Below are positions 23,598 to 34,683 of a stretch of DNA of 64,000 bases, in pieces. Every line of letters begins with the position of its first letter. Position 1 is the stretch's first letter. The notes under the pieces are model-generated. The model did not search any database and had not been told where the DNA came from. It was given only the letters and a program-made list of their open reading frames with translations. Source of the DNA: Dryomyza anilis (Eukaryota > Arthropoda > Insecta > Diptera > Dryomyzidae). A program made the translations under genes and the position numbers. The DNA is taken from positions 86,378,349-86,442,348 of the forward strand of contig OX638131.1 of assembly GCA_951804985.1 (NCBI GenBank). The letters run 5' to 3'.

Positions 23598-24030
23598 TGC
23601 AATTCAAATTGGTGAGTAATCGGTACACATGACAGACAGCAACTGCTGCAACAGCAAGAATTAAATGTAGTAGAGGAATATCAAGTACAAGAACAATTGG
23701 AACAACCGATAAGCAGGTGTAAAAAACGATTGCAAAATTAGATAATACTTGGGGCTACCTACACATATATTTTAATGATTTTAAATCATATATCCATTTT
23801 TATAAAACTCAAAACAAATAAAATTTATATATTATAAATTATACAAACAAGAACGACAATCGCCGAAATATGAATAAAGCTCTGCTGTGTTCACAAAAAT
23901 TATCGGATCTAAATGATTTTTGTATTATATGATAGAATGCATGCAATTTCTTCATCTTCAAATTGAACCAAAATCAAATGCCATTATTTGGATACATGAA
24001 AGCACTGTTTATTTGGGATTTTTCATTGCA

Positions 24031-24334
24031 CAGAAGTCGTCCAAATCTGAATAAAACTGTGCAGAGATTTAATTGGAGATGAGACTATCAGTTATAAAAA
24101 CGGTTCGATACGATCGTTTTTGTTGACTCAGCACTAGGGATATCAATACCGGAATCTCGGGGATTCCAGGATTTCGGTGAAATTAGTCATGAAAAACTGC
24201 TCCCGGGATCATCGTCAAATCCAGGGATTTTAGGTTTTGTTTTTATTACTAGTAATCCAGAGATTCAAATTTTTTTAGTCCCGAAATTTCGGGATTTCTC
24301 TGCACGGATTTTATTCAGATTTTGACGATTGCAG
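24031..24334. mobile_element. MITE-like element with about 40-bp inverted ends
   Basis: The left end (24031-24070, CAGAAGTCGTCCAAATCTG then AATAAAACTGTGCAGAGATTT) is an imperfect inverse of 24292-24334 (GGGATTTCTCTGCACGGAT, ending CGATTGCAG). The interior is rich in GGGATT/AATCCC words. No target duplication was identified. Confidence 0.55.
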
Positions 24335-24790
24335 TTCAGTGAAAAAATCACTAAGTTCCATATAGACGGAATAAAGAATAAGAATAGCTGACCACCCGAC
24401 CCTAGGCACTAAGAAAGGTGAACTCAGAAAGGCATAAGTCCCAGTCCGACACAAACTGAACCGACCGTAGACCGTCCATCCACAACTTCTTCAACTCAAA
24501 AGATGTTGCAAGTCGTCTGCATGGAAATTTCGGGATTGAAAAATGGTCCGGGATTGAAATCTCTTCCCAGCAGGGATTTTAGTCAGATTTTGACGATTGC
24601 AGTTCAGTGAAAATCACTAAGTTCCATAAAGACGGAATAAGAGAATATGAATACTGACCACCCGACCCTAGGCACTAAGAAAGGAGAACTCAGAAAGGCA
24701 TAAGTCCCACTCCGACTCAAACCGAACCGAACGTAGACCGTCCATCCACAACTTCTTCAACTCAAAAGATGTTGCAAGTCGTCAGCAAGG
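24302..24790. repeat. Tandem duplication of about 268 bp
   Basis: Copy A (24302-24524) and copy B (24570-24790) share the phrases CAGATTTTGACGATTGCAG, GACCACCCGACCCTAGGCAC and CCGTCCATCCACAACTTCTT and are roughly 95% identical. Each copy begins with the right end of the neighbouring MITE, so the duplication probably followed or accompanied MITE insertion. This GC-rich unit has no open frame and no Pol III boxes that I recognise. Confidence 0.9.
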
Positions 24791-25189
24791 AATTTATGTT
24801 GGATTTCTGTTTGATCATTGATTTTTGAATCCTTGATTTGTTACGGATACAAAAAAAAAATCTAGTTTGACCCCCATTTTTTACCCATATTTTTAGGTGC
24901 TTCCAGGGGCATTTTTTGTCGTGTCCGGTTCATCCTTTTTTTATTTTAGCAAGTAATCCAATAACGGTGGTAATGTGTTTTGTTCACACTAATTTTTTTT
25001 TCTAATTTTTCAAATCTGTATCTTTTGAAATTAAAATATATTTCTACTCTCATCTAAAACTGGATAGGAATTCGGCTCGAATGAAAAACAGCCAAATTTA
25101 ACTAATATCAATAGAATGCTACTAAAATTCATGTATTTATCATCTGAATATTAATAATAATAATAATAGTTTGGAACTACAGTCCTATA
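24791..25189. other. AT-rich spacer
   Basis: Single-copy sequence without a recognised gene or element. Confidence 0.4.
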
Positions 25190-25360
25190 AGAACTTAGGC
25201 CGAGCTCTCTCTCATCATTTTGAGCTGTGCGTGTTACATTTGTACTCAAAGTGGTGGAACCTACAGTTTATTGCTGAATCCGAACGGTGGGTGAGAGCTT
25301 TTCATAGGCAATGTTTTACTCTCGTAGGTTTGCCATTTACTGCCGAGAGGTAGCGCGGTA
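25190..25360 (-). mobile_element. SINE-like dispersed repeat, copy 2
   Basis: On the minus strand this reads CTCTCGGCAGTAAATGGCAA, then CTACGAGAGTAAAAC, CCTATGAAAA, CCACCACTTTGAGTACAAAT and GAGAGCTCGGCCTAAGTTCT, in the same order as copy 1 at 17300-17566 plus 18857. The tRNA-like head with the B box is missing, and other sequence (CGCGGTAGGCCCCTGGGGC on the minus strand, up to about 25425) lies there instead. So copy 2 is 5' truncated or recombined. Confidence 0.6.
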
Positions 25361-25439
25361 TAGAAAAATATTTCTATGAAAAGATGTTGTTAGCCCCAGG
25401 GGCCTACCGCGGCTACATTAAGAAAGCAAATTACATAGT

Positions 25440-25930
25440 TTCAAAAAAAATAACAAAATTTATTCTTCTGGATTTTGAGATATTAATTTATTGACTATTA
25501 AAAACTATCAAAATGGTCAAAAACAAAAATAAAATCATCCCGATATCGATTTCGGATTTTGGGACTTAACATGGCAAATACTCCAATTTTTTTTTATCAC
25601 TTATTTGTGCATTTGTTTGTAGATTTATTCCAGCGTCTGCATGCGATATCCTTCATTCACAGCAACTTATTTCTGATCACTAAAAATATGGTCAAAAACA
25701 AAAAAATCATTTCGATACCTCCTACGGATTTTTAGAAATAAGAAGGCAAAAACTGCCATTTTTATTCTAATTTGTGTATTTCTTTGTAAATTTCTCCCAA
25801 GGACCACAAGCGATATACTTCATTTTTACTAACTTATTTCTAATCACCATCAAAGTAGTAAAATATAAATCATTCCGATATCGGATCCGGATTTTTAGAA
25901 ATCAGATGTCAAAATTTTTCAAAAATTCTC
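25440..25930. repeat. Tandem repeat of about 175 bp, roughly 2.7 copies
   Basis: Landmark AATGGTCAAAAACAAAAA occurs at 25511 and (as TATGGTCAAAAAC) at 25687; a diverged third copy starts near 25850. Each is followed by ATCATxxCGATA, CGGATTTTxxGAxxTxA and a CTTATTTCTxATCAC segment. No gene is visible. Confidence 0.75.
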
Positions 25931-26218
25931 CAAAATTATATATTTTAACACATTTATTGAGAAACAATAGAATATAATCTCATAATGCATAACTGTACCT
26001 TGATATTTTATAATTTCTTTAAAAAAATCAATTAAATCTACCTTTAAGTTAAAATGTTATTTGGTTTAAAAACAGTGGCCTTTTATACACCGTGTGACGT
26101 GACGTGGCTGTAATGCCGTGATCTCGCGCGAAAAGTTTCTTCACGAGCAAAACGCGCGCTAAAAGGTCCTACTCTACCACAGAGGTAGTAAAAATTTCTG
26201 GTCGTATTCGTAAAAAGA

Positions 26219-27220
26219 GTGAAGAATCAGACGACATCGTCTACTCCAACTCTTATTATGAATGACCAGACCTTCACTGACCCGGTTGATACAGCTAATC
26301 TCTTGGCAGAATTATTTGCTAATAATTCAACGCTCCCAGATTCCAATCAACCACTGCCCGATGTCGATTTTGTTTCTTCTGCAATGCCGGAGATTCATTT
26401 TCGAACTCGGGCAGTTAAAAATGTTTTAACAAACCTCAACATTAACAAAGCCTCTGGGCCAGATGGCATATCTGCCCATGTGTTGAAGAAGTGCGCGTCA
26501 ACGCTGGCTTGTCCGTTGCGTAACCTTTTCAACATCTCCTACACGATAGGAGTTTTTCCATCTTGTTGGAAGGTTGCCAATGTCTAGCCAGTTCCGAAAA
26601 ATAGCGAGGCCACGAACCATGTCAATTACCCACCCATTGCAATATGCTCTGCACTCTCCAAGGTAATGGAGAGCGTAATTAACTTCCACTTTGTGAACTA
26701 TCTTGAGCACAACGAATTGCTCAGTGACCGACAATACGGTTTCCGTAGGACCAGATCCACAGGTGACTTGATGGTGGTCCTCTCCGAAAAGTGGAATAAT
26801 TGTGTTCACCTTTTCGGGGAGAGCAAGGCTGTTGCTCTTGATATCTCCAAGGCTTTTGATCGAGTGTGGCATAAAGCCCTCGTTTCAAAACTAGTTGCAT
26901 ATGGTGTCGGTGAATCTTTTACTCGATGGATATCGAGTTTTCTCCAGAGTAGTTCAATACGAGTTGCGATGGATTGTGTTCTTTCAGAACAACATTCCAT
27001 CAATTCCGGAGTTCCGCAGGGTTCCGTCCTATCCCCGTCCCTATTTCTGGTATTTATCAATGACCTTCTGTCATTGACCCAGAACCCAATTCATTCCTTT
27101 GCAGATGACAGTAACATTTGTCATTCATACTCGTTCAACAAGCGACCAAACTCTTTGGAGATTGAGAGTAAAAGACGCACTATAAATCAATCTCCGAGTA
27201 GGGTGTTGCAAATAGAGTAG
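26219..27220 (+). pseudogene. Reverse transcriptase, fingers and palm, one in-frame stop
   Basis: A single frame from 26219 to 27220 encodes the RT core apart from a TAG at 26585-26587 (after WKVANV), where relatives usually read into PVPK. It would copy element RNA into DNA at a nicked target. Catalytic residues are preserved: the motif A aspartate at 26840-26842 (ALDISKAFD), motif B GVPQGSVLSP at 27008-27037, and motif C FADDS at 27098-27112. The upstream KNFWSYS phrase (about 26190-26212) is out of frame with the rest, so a frameshift lies near 26212. The frame breaks again near 27205, apparently through loss of one A. Inactive. Confidence 0.9.
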
Positions 27221-27992
27221 ATTTTAATGCTAACAAGACCCAATGTTGTCTGTTATCTCATAAAAGAATGGATTCACCCCTCCCTCCCCTCAATATGGAC
27301 TCTGTGGATATTGCGCAGTCAGCTGCTCTTGACGTTCTGGGTATATCAAATCAATGTGACCTCCGTTGGAATGATCACATATTTGATGTGTCGAAAGAAG
27401 CGGCCAAGTGCCTCGGTTTTTTAAAACGGTGTAAACTCCTGCTGACTTACGCACTGTCTACACTTCCTATATACGGCTTAAAATGGAATTCAATTCGCAC
27501 ATTTGGGCAGGGGCCTCAAAATCCTCCTTGGAGTTCCTGGACCGAATCCAACAACGTGCGATATATTTAATAGGGGATGAAAATATTTCATCGTCTATTG
27601 GTTCTCTTGAGCACCGAAGGACCGTAGGGTGTGTAAGCCTGTTCTATAGGTATTACAATGGTAAGTGTTCGAGGGAAATACATGGCCTGATTCCACCAGG
27701 TCGTGTGTCCTCTCGTTCTACTCGGGCGTCAAACCAAGCCCACCCCTTCGTAGTCCACTTGGTTCTCAACAGAACCACGCATTATAGAGATAATTCGTTC
27801 TTCAGTCGCACGATTCGTTTGTGGAACAATCTCCCTGCGTCCGTTTTTCCCGACATTTTTGATATTGTTAAGTTCAAAACAAACATTCACCGACACTACT
27901 CTATCTTTCCCCCTCCTTATAACCTATCATCCCTTCTTACGATCAACACTGTGCTTTGCATGTGTAGGGGGCATCCCCTAAGCGTTGGTTAA
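27211..27992 (+). pseudogene. RT thumb and C-terminal tail of the LINE, frameshifted
   Basis: Reading continues one frame over from 27211 (NRVDFNANKTQCCLLSHKR, then DLRWNDHIFDVSKEAAKCLG) to about 27440, where the sequence is garbled and shortened. It resumes in the third frame at 27483 (MEFNSHIWAGASKSSLEFLD, IQQRAIYLIGDEN, RTIRLWNNLPASVFP) to a stop at 27990-27992. This is the C-terminal region conserved in Jockey/CR1-type proteins. At least two frameshifts separate the pieces. Confidence 0.85.
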
Positions 27993-28007
27993 TTTGTAAA
28001 AAAAAAA

Positions 28008-30029
28008 TATATATATATTTTACTGGTCTTTGTATTTTTTAGAAGTTCACTATTGTTTTACCGATTATTATGTTTAAAAAGTGCACTTGTACCATGGCTC
28101 TTTAAGAATAAATTATGCAAAAGAAAATGTTATGAAAATAAAAATAAATGACAAAATTATGAACTCAACTTTACAGTTCATTTTATCAATATGGTAACTA
28201 AGATACTTTGGACTTTGTCATTTTTCTTCAATAATACAAGTCACAAAGAATTGTTTTTAAACTTTTAATTTTTCAGCCGCGGTGGAAATGCCCTTATGTT
28301 TTATCGTTTAACATAAAAGACGGAATATTTTTCTATACCATTATTTTTCATTAAAAATTATAATATTTGAAAAAAAAATAACAACTACAAAAAAATCTAT
28401 ACAACAATAAAAATACTGTCCAATTAAAATAAATACTGTTAACTGCAATTGACATCCTGGTGCTATGCTCCAGTGTGTGCAGTTGTCAAAGGATAACGTG
28501 CTGTCAGTGTATTTTGCAACCATCACAAGCGCCACACGCACATCACGTGGGTGATACGGCAATAGGCCTCTTGCTCCTTTAGCGGCTGTGTTGGGTTTGA
28601 CTATTGATTGTGCACGCATTTAAACCATTAGCAAACTACACAAACCTCCAACCTGCACCTGATGCAAATTCACATATATTAGGCGCTGTGGTTGAATCGT
28701 CAAACCCCCCTGCCGCCAATGCAGACTAGCATTTCATCAACTTTGACCACAATATTTCAGCATGTCAACTGTACTTCAAAACGATATATTTAAATTTAAA
28801 TGTAAAAATTAAATAAAACATTTAAAAATAAAACTTATAAATAAAACTACTGTAAAAATAGTTAGTTCTGACTGTTATTTCAACTACATTAAATGAATTT
28901 GTAACATTCCCAGATAAATTGCTCGTATCTTGTATTTTTAATATAGTCAAATATTGACATTTTCTGAAAATTTTAATTTCTTTTAAATATTTTAATATTT
29001 AACAAATTTAAATCAAACACTCACTAACTAATCAACAAATATATATCACAAATAAAATCAAATATTAGTATTATTTATCTACATTTGGAATAATCTTAAA
29101 GTGTAAAAATCAAAACCTTTTTTGCGCGCACCCTCCATAAATATTCAAGAACCCAGATATAACCCAACAATAACAACAAAAAATACACATATATCAATCT
29201 TATCAGTTTGGAAAATAAGCGCAAACTATGATTTATACTCCCACCATGATTGCAAACGATCTTATCATGAACAGTGTTTGTTTCACCACAATAAAAAATA
29301 ACGAAAAAAAAATTGCTTTTCAATCTGACTTTTTGTTTTGATTGATTGGTCGAATTTTATTAATACGTTTATGGTCTTTGGGTCTCTAATCGATTTATAG
29401 CTACTCAAGCCACAAATACAATGTAATCGTTGATTAAAATAATTTGGCTAAATATTGTGTTGGTTTTAATTAAACTACACAAAAATATATGTTATAGACT
29501 GAGAATATACAAAATGTTTACAAATATTTTATAATAAGACAAAGTATTGTGGACATTGAAAATAGATGTTTAATATACACATCTAAAATTTGAGCAATTA
29601 AATGTACTAAACTAAATATTTTTAAATAATTTAGTGAGAAAAAATATTTAAATAATATTAAATTTCTTTTTTTCTTACAAATTTCATAAGGAAAATCTCA
29701 ATATATTTTGAAATTTCTTAATTTCAATTCAATTTGGTATTTTTCAATTTCAAATTAAAAAATCTTGATTCTATTTATAATTATCTCAATTTTAAATGAA
29801 AAAATATCAATTTTATTTGAAATTTACTCAATAACATTTGTAAAATTCCAATATCATTTGAAATAATCTTAATTTAAATTGAAATATCTCAATTTCATTT
29901 GTAATTTTCTCAATTTAAAACATAATGCTTAACACAATATTTTCATAACGAAATCAATTTTCCTACCAAATGTGCAATATATATTTCCCGATTGCGTTTT
30001 TTTATGTCGAATTTGCAAAAATTTCAGTT
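28008..30029. other. Single-copy region with one GC-balanced island
   Basis: 28420-28760 is GC-balanced (for example CACACGCACATCACGTGGGT) and looks like a conserved non-coding island. 29690-29935 is a degenerate repeat of CTCAATTTxATTTGAAAT-like words, about 17-20 bp. The rest is AT-rich. Frames at 28341 and 29096 on the minus strand are not recognisable proteins. Confidence 0.45.
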
Positions 30030-30212
30030 CAGTGGCTCACACACACCTGCCTTCAACAAATGAAGGCGGGTGTGTAATTACCCATAATTCGGACATCAGA
30101 TACAAAGAATGCACCTACAGACTTTACATCCACTTTATAATTTCAAAGGGGTTGCAGGAAACATATGGAGTTAAAAAGGGGAGTCGGACACCAAAAAGGT
30201 TGGGAACCACTG
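30030..30212. mobile_element. Small hAT-like MITE
   Basis: The left end CAGTGGCTCACACACACCT and the inverse of the right end, CAGTGGTTCCCAACCTTTTT, share CAGTGGxTCxCA. CAGTGGTTCCCAACC-type termini are well known among hAT-class elements. The 183-bp body has no coding capacity. The adjoining octamers (TTTCAGTT and TCCTAAAG) do not match, so an 8-bp target duplication is not visible. Confidence 0.5.
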
Positions 30213-30414
30213 TCCTAAAGGTTGTTTATTATAAATTCCTACTGATTTCTTTAACAAAAAATCAATAAAAAATTATGCGAACCATTTTTCGTTTACTTTA
30301 CAGGATTTAAAATTATATTTAAAATTTGTAATCATAATAAATGACTAAAAGAAAGATGTTCATTATATGAAGTTTCTTTTCGGGAAAAAATAAAATTTCA
30401 TAGGGATTCAAAGT

Positions 30415-30895
30415 CCTATGATAAAAAAACAAAAGAAAAAGCAAACACAAATACAAAAAACAAAAGCAGAAGCACAAAAACAAAAACCAATGCAGAAACA
30501 CAAAAACAAAAGCATAAACCAAAAAACAAAATCAAAAAAACAAAAGAAAAAGAAAACCAACACAAAATCATAATACAAAAGAAAAACAAAAAATTAAAGC
30601 TCAACACATATGCAAAAACACAAAAGCAAACCACAAAAACAAAAGGAACTCTACAAAATCAATAACACAAAAACAAAATCATAAATACAAAATCATGAAC
30701 ACAAAAGCAAAACCACAAACACAAAATTAACAGAATAGCAAAACACAAAAACAAAAGCGAAAACACAAAATAAAAAAGAAAATCGAAAGAAAAATAAAAA
30801 CAAAAACAAAAGAAAAAGAAAAAGAAAAAATGCAAAAGCACAAAAGCAAAAATACAAAAAAAAAACAAAAGCAAAAACACAAAAGAAAAATAAGT
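30415..30895. repeat. CAAAA-rich low-complexity tract, block 1
   Basis: Irregular ACAAAAGCAAAAACACAAAA-type sequence. On the minus strand it gives valine/phenylalanine/cysteine-rich open frames (30319-31003), which are by-products. A similar tract lies at 31905-32270. Confidence 0.9.
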
Positions 30896-30919
30896 AAATA
30901 AGTAAACGTAAGTAAACGT

Positions 30920-31890
30920 AAGGGATTCGTACGAAATATCGAAAAAAAAAATGTCGCAACCTTGAAATGTCGAAATTATAAAAGCCTTAGAACGCCGAAA
31001 CAATATTTGGCCGAATCACAAAATGTCGAAAAATATTTTAAAGCTAGAAAAAGTCGACAAATTTTTTAAACTATAAATACAAAAACATTTTTTTATAGGT
31101 TCAAAAAATGTCGAAAATTAAAAAGCCGAAATATCAAAATGTTGAAATACAAATTTCAAATCCTATATGAGCAAGAGCACACCAAATCTCGCAGGATTTG
31201 CAACTCACTCTCTTCGATTTCAATGATATTTTGGCAACTGATAAAGGGTATCGGGATCTGCATTCACCATTATTTTCCGACCACTATTTCCAAAGAAATC
31301 ACTTTTTCCACAGATACAGTCCAAAATTAAAAAATTGTCAATGATAACTTTTGTATGGTGATTCCTATTGAAATATCCCTTGATGCTAGACACTTTGATA
31401 AGGTTTCGTTTTAAAACTAATAAAACAATCTTTTGGAAAATTCTTCTTAACATGAACATATGACCAATGGTCGTTATCCTTGAACTTCGAATTGCATGTC
31501 CTTAAAAAAAGTTGAAATTTTTGTTGATTTTTTATAAGTGTTGAGGCTAAATTCCAAGATGGTCTTTTGAAGGCAGCATATTTAAAAATCTCCGCATGAA
31601 TCCTAGAGTAGCTAAAAATCAGAATTCGTTCTTTTTTAATATCTTTATGTTCGAGTTTTTTCGACATTTTCCATCATTTTTTCGTCAAAAAATGATTTCG
31701 TCATGTTAAATTTCGACATTTTTAGTTTTCGACATTTTGTTTTTCAACATTTTATTTTTCCAAATTTTTTTTTTCGACATTTTGGTTTTCGACATTTTTG
31801 ATTTCGACATTTTCAGGTTTCTGCATTTTTATTTTCTACATTTTTGTCTTCGGTATTTTTTGTTTCGATATTTTAAATTTCGACTTATCG
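30920..31890. mobile_element. Foldback-like structure: inverted arms of TGTCGAAAA repeats around a core
   Basis: The left arm (about 30920-31150) is a degenerate tandem of AAATGTCGAAAA words. The right arm (about 31640-31890) is a degenerate tandem of the inverse, TTTTCGACATTT, spaced about 15-17 bp. The core, 31151-31640, is single-copy. Inverted arms made of short tandem repeats around a core are the hallmark of Drosophila Foldback (FB) elements; that this is such an element is inference. Low-complexity CAAAA tracts lie just outside both arms, in the same orientation as each other. Confidence 0.45.
31220..31667 (-). pseudogene. Unrecognised protein-like core of the foldback-like structure
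   Basis: Two overlapping minus-strand frames span the core: 31386-31667 (93 codons, containing KERILIFSYSRIHAEIFKYA and FKDNDHWSYVHVKKNFPKDC) and 31220-31459 (79 codons, containing GYFNRNHHTKVIIDNFL and VNADPDTLYQLPKY). A single frameshift near 31400 would join them into about 145 codons. Amino-acid composition is balanced, unlike the low-complexity frames nearby. I recognise no family or catalytic motif. It may be a decayed transposon or host-gene fragment, or chance. Confidence 0.3.
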
Positions 31891-31904
31891 TACCAGACCC
31901 AAAC

Positions 31905-32270
31905 GCAAAAACAAAAGTAAAAACTCAAAAACAAAATCAAAGCAAAAAGAAAAATGTGAAAATAAAATCAAGACCAAAAATATTAAAATAAAAACAAAAC
32001 ATGAAAATTAAAATTAAAAACAAAAACACAAAGTCAATTTCAAAAACAAAATCAAAATCAGAAAAACGCAAAAAAACTAAATAAAAATAGTAAAAACAAA
32101 AGTAATACAAAAACGGAAAGAACAGAAAAGTATAACACTTAAATAAAAGCAGAAACCAAAACAAACAAAAACAAAAGATAAACACTTAAAGAAAAACAAA
32201 AAATGAAAACAAACACATAATGAAAAAAACCAAAAAAAAAAAAAATGTAACAAAAGCAATAAAACCAAAA
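31905..32270. repeat. CAAAA-rich low-complexity tract, block 2
   Basis: AAAACAAAA/AAAATC/GCAAAA mixture similar to 30415-30895. Minus-strand frames here are phenylalanine-rich by-products. Confidence 0.9.
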
Positions 32271-33774
32271 AGTAAGTCTCGTTTAGATTAAGAAAATTTA
32301 TTTTATAATTCACATAATATATTTTGTTCTACACTTTCCATTTCTTCAATATATAGTAGAAAAAAAACAACTATGCTTAAAAATGGTTTAAAAACAAAAA
32401 CAATGCAGAAAAACCCCGTTGCGCAGCCCGTGTACGAAATACTAGGGTTTCCTCAAAAAAAAATATATTACCATGTTTATTTGGAATTGGGCTGATTAAA
32501 TTTGTATTTAGCTTTTTTTATAAAACTCGTTTTATTTATGTCAAACACATTAAGATATTGTCAACTTGAGCATTTAATTATATTGGCAGCACTTCAGAAA
32601 TTTCTTGTGAAGTTTTTATTTTCAACACTTGGCAGAATCCATCAATGCATTTTTTATGGATAACTTCTTCTTTTTTCCAGCTAACTTCAAACAGTTTGCT
32701 GACATTGACTGATGGTGCTTCGCTTATTCTGGCCGCAATTTCATCACTTCATACATTGAGCTCTGAGCACTGAGCACTGAATACAGAGTTCTGAGTTAGT
32801 GGAGACACTTGAGGCAGCCACAAATCATACAAAACCGTACGACGTTGACAACATTTAGTACTGAGTTGTTGTCAAAGGATTTGCAGTTATTTATTTTTTG
32901 TTTGCTTCATTTTTTTAAATGTACTTCATGTTGTGTTGTCGCATTTGAAATTCCAATGGCTGCCATTTGGATGACACTCAACGAGTGCTGCCATAGATGT
33001 CACACATCATGTTGAACTTCTCCATCAGTAACTCATATTCCTATTTTTTTTTTTGCACTTCTTCAACATCACCATCATCATCGTTATCATCGTCATCATC
33101 TGCAACTTGTGCTGCTATTCATGAAGTCGATTGAATTTTGATTGACAATATCGCCGAGCTCTTCAAGTGTCTGTTTCCGGTTCCGGGGCTCAGTGCAAAG
33201 TGGCTCCTCCGCAGTTGGCTCCTCCGATGATGGCAGGCTCATAAATCGTTCGGCGTTTGGAAAGAAATTATGCGAGTGATTTGTGATGGTTGCTGGTTGG
33301 TTGATGGTTGCATACTTGGTTTTATGTTCGTTTTATGTTGGTTGTATGTTGCTGCTCCTGATGATTTTCAAATCATTTGTCATGACTGACAGATGAGTTT
33401 TTGATTGACTTGCAAATCGGCGTCAACGATGTTGTCAATGTCGAGTGTTGGATGTTAGAAAACACTTGATCCAACAGACATGAGTGAGTTTTTTTTTTTT
33501 GTATTCTCGAACTGATATTCATTTTTGAAGTCGCTTTTAATGCAGTGTTAAGTCATGACTTGTGTGGTATTAAGTTGTACCAGTGTGGGAAAAGCCAAAG
33601 TGTAAAATAATGAATATTAAAAAAATATATGTTTAATTTACAAATATAAATAGATATAGAATTTTCAGTAAGTATTTAATAGAATTTTAAATTGTACTTT
33701 AATAAAATTGAGATATTTGATTAAGAAATAAAGTTCACGGATCCATTCTCCCTGAACAAAATACATTCCGAAAG
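32271..33774. other. Single-copy region with a regulatory-looking island
   Basis: 32580-33500 is GC-balanced. It includes CATCATCATC-type trinucleotides (33060-33110), GTGGCTCCTCC duplicated within 30 bp (about 33200-33230), GGCTCATAAATC (33236), TGATTGACAA (33139), and repeated GTTGGTTGATGGTTG words. The frame 32809-33015 (68 codons) has no recognised domain. The profile fits a fly enhancer more than an exon. Confidence 0.45.
33236..33247 (+). promoter_or_regulatory. GGCTCATAAAT word, copy 3
   Basis: GGCTCATAAATC shares 11 bases and orientation with the copies at 17071 and 23310. It lies about 97 bp downstream of a TGATTGACAA site. Confidence 0.3.
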
Positions 33775-34683
33775 AAGGTCGTGTGTTCTATCGTTCCACT
33801 TGCACAAACCATGAATCACTGTATTAAAGAACCATTCATAATATTAATGACTAACGACATCAATGTTATGAATGCGATCATAAATATAATGAACGCTTGA
33901 TAACTGTTCTTCAATATGACAAAATCATATTAATGAACAAATACATAAAATACAAAATATACATCATATTTAAGAATGCAGTTCATCAAAGCAAATTTCA
34001 ATGAAAACATTTCCTTTTCGTTCATTTTTTGCAGTTTTACAGTTCTCAAGTAGTTCTTCTATGTTATTTCTTATATAATGCTTGCTCGATATGCATATAT
34101 TAGTAAAATGTTTTGTAATATATTTATTTATAATTTGCAACTTTTTTTAATATAAATAAAAAAATTCAAAAAAAATTAGTTATGAAATTTTTTTTTTTTT
34201 TTTTAATTAAAAAATATAAATATATTGATAAATATTTTGATTCAAATTCATTGTTTTGAATATTTAGTTCTTCAATAGTATGAATACGTTCATATATATA
34301 ATGAATGCATTCATTAATATGTCATTTAATGAACGGTGGTATCAATATGATGAATCTGGTGGGTGGAGAAAAAATTCATAATATTTATGAATACATTCAT
34401 CATATCGATGAATTTGTGTGTGGTCATCGAACCATCCCTTCGTTGTTTACTCGGATCTCGAATCGGAAAACCACGCATTACAGAGAAAATTCGTTCTTCG
34501 GTCGCACAATACGTTTGTGGAACAATCTGCCTGCGTCTGTTTTCCCCGATAGGTTTGATATTTGCAAGTTCAAAACAAACATCCACCGGCACTATTCCAT
34601 AAATGCTCCATTCCTACGATCAACATTGTGCACTTCGTGAATAGGGAGCATCTCTTGAGCGCTGGTTAATTTGTAAAAAAAAA
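33775..34683 (+). mobile_element. 3' fragment of a second LINE copy, interrupted
   Basis: 33775-33800 (GGTCGTGTGTTCTATCGTTC) aligns with 27703 onward in the first LINE, and 34428-34683 aligns with 27740-28007, ending in the same GGTTAATTTGT plus A run. The conserved tail NSFFGRTIRLWNNLPASVFP is still readable. Between these parts lies about 620 bp of unrelated MITE-family sequence. The 111-codon frame 34305-34640 is a chimera of MITE and LINE sequence, not a gene. Confidence 0.85.
33801..34427. mobile_element. MITE of the TTCATCATATTGATGAA family inserted in the LINE
   Basis: AT-rich insert with many ATTCATxATATTxATGAAT words; its right end, CATATCGATGAATTTGTGTGTGG, resembles the ends of the MITEs at 43141 and 43695. 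The exact borders and target duplication are unclear. A short shared AACCAT at both LINE edges (about 33807 and 34434) may be the duplication. Confidence 0.6.

Larger units (their letters stand above)
23063..24030. other. Single-copy island with candidate regulatory sites
   Basis: GC-balanced sequence between repeat arrays, particularly 23100-23660. It carries GGCTCATAAATT (23310) and TGATTGACAG (23588), plus TTGACATGACATTTG. Frames such as 23308-23496 are histidine/serine-rich and have no recognisable domain. The pattern is typical of fly enhancers, but no transcript evidence exists here. Confidence 0.45.
26126..28007 (+). mobile_element. Degenerate non-LTR retrotransposon (LINE), 5' truncated
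   Basis: The fragment covers most of a reverse transcriptase and its C-terminal tail, and ends GGTTAATTTGT followed by an A run (27998-28007), the typical LINE 3' end. A second copy at 33775-34683 ends identically. Protein features resemble Jockey/CR1-group elements of insects: KASGPDGIS, a QYGFRR segment, AFDRVWHKAL, GVPQGSVLSP and FADDS, then RTIRLWNNLPASVF near the end. The endonuclease and ORF1 are absent. The left edge is uncertain: coding similarity fades upstream of about 26126. Assignment to a clade needs a protein search. Confidence 0.9.

Noticed and set aside
34305..34640. 111-codon plus-strand frame with a conserved-looking end
   Set aside because: Chimera of MITE sequence and the LINE C-terminal tail.
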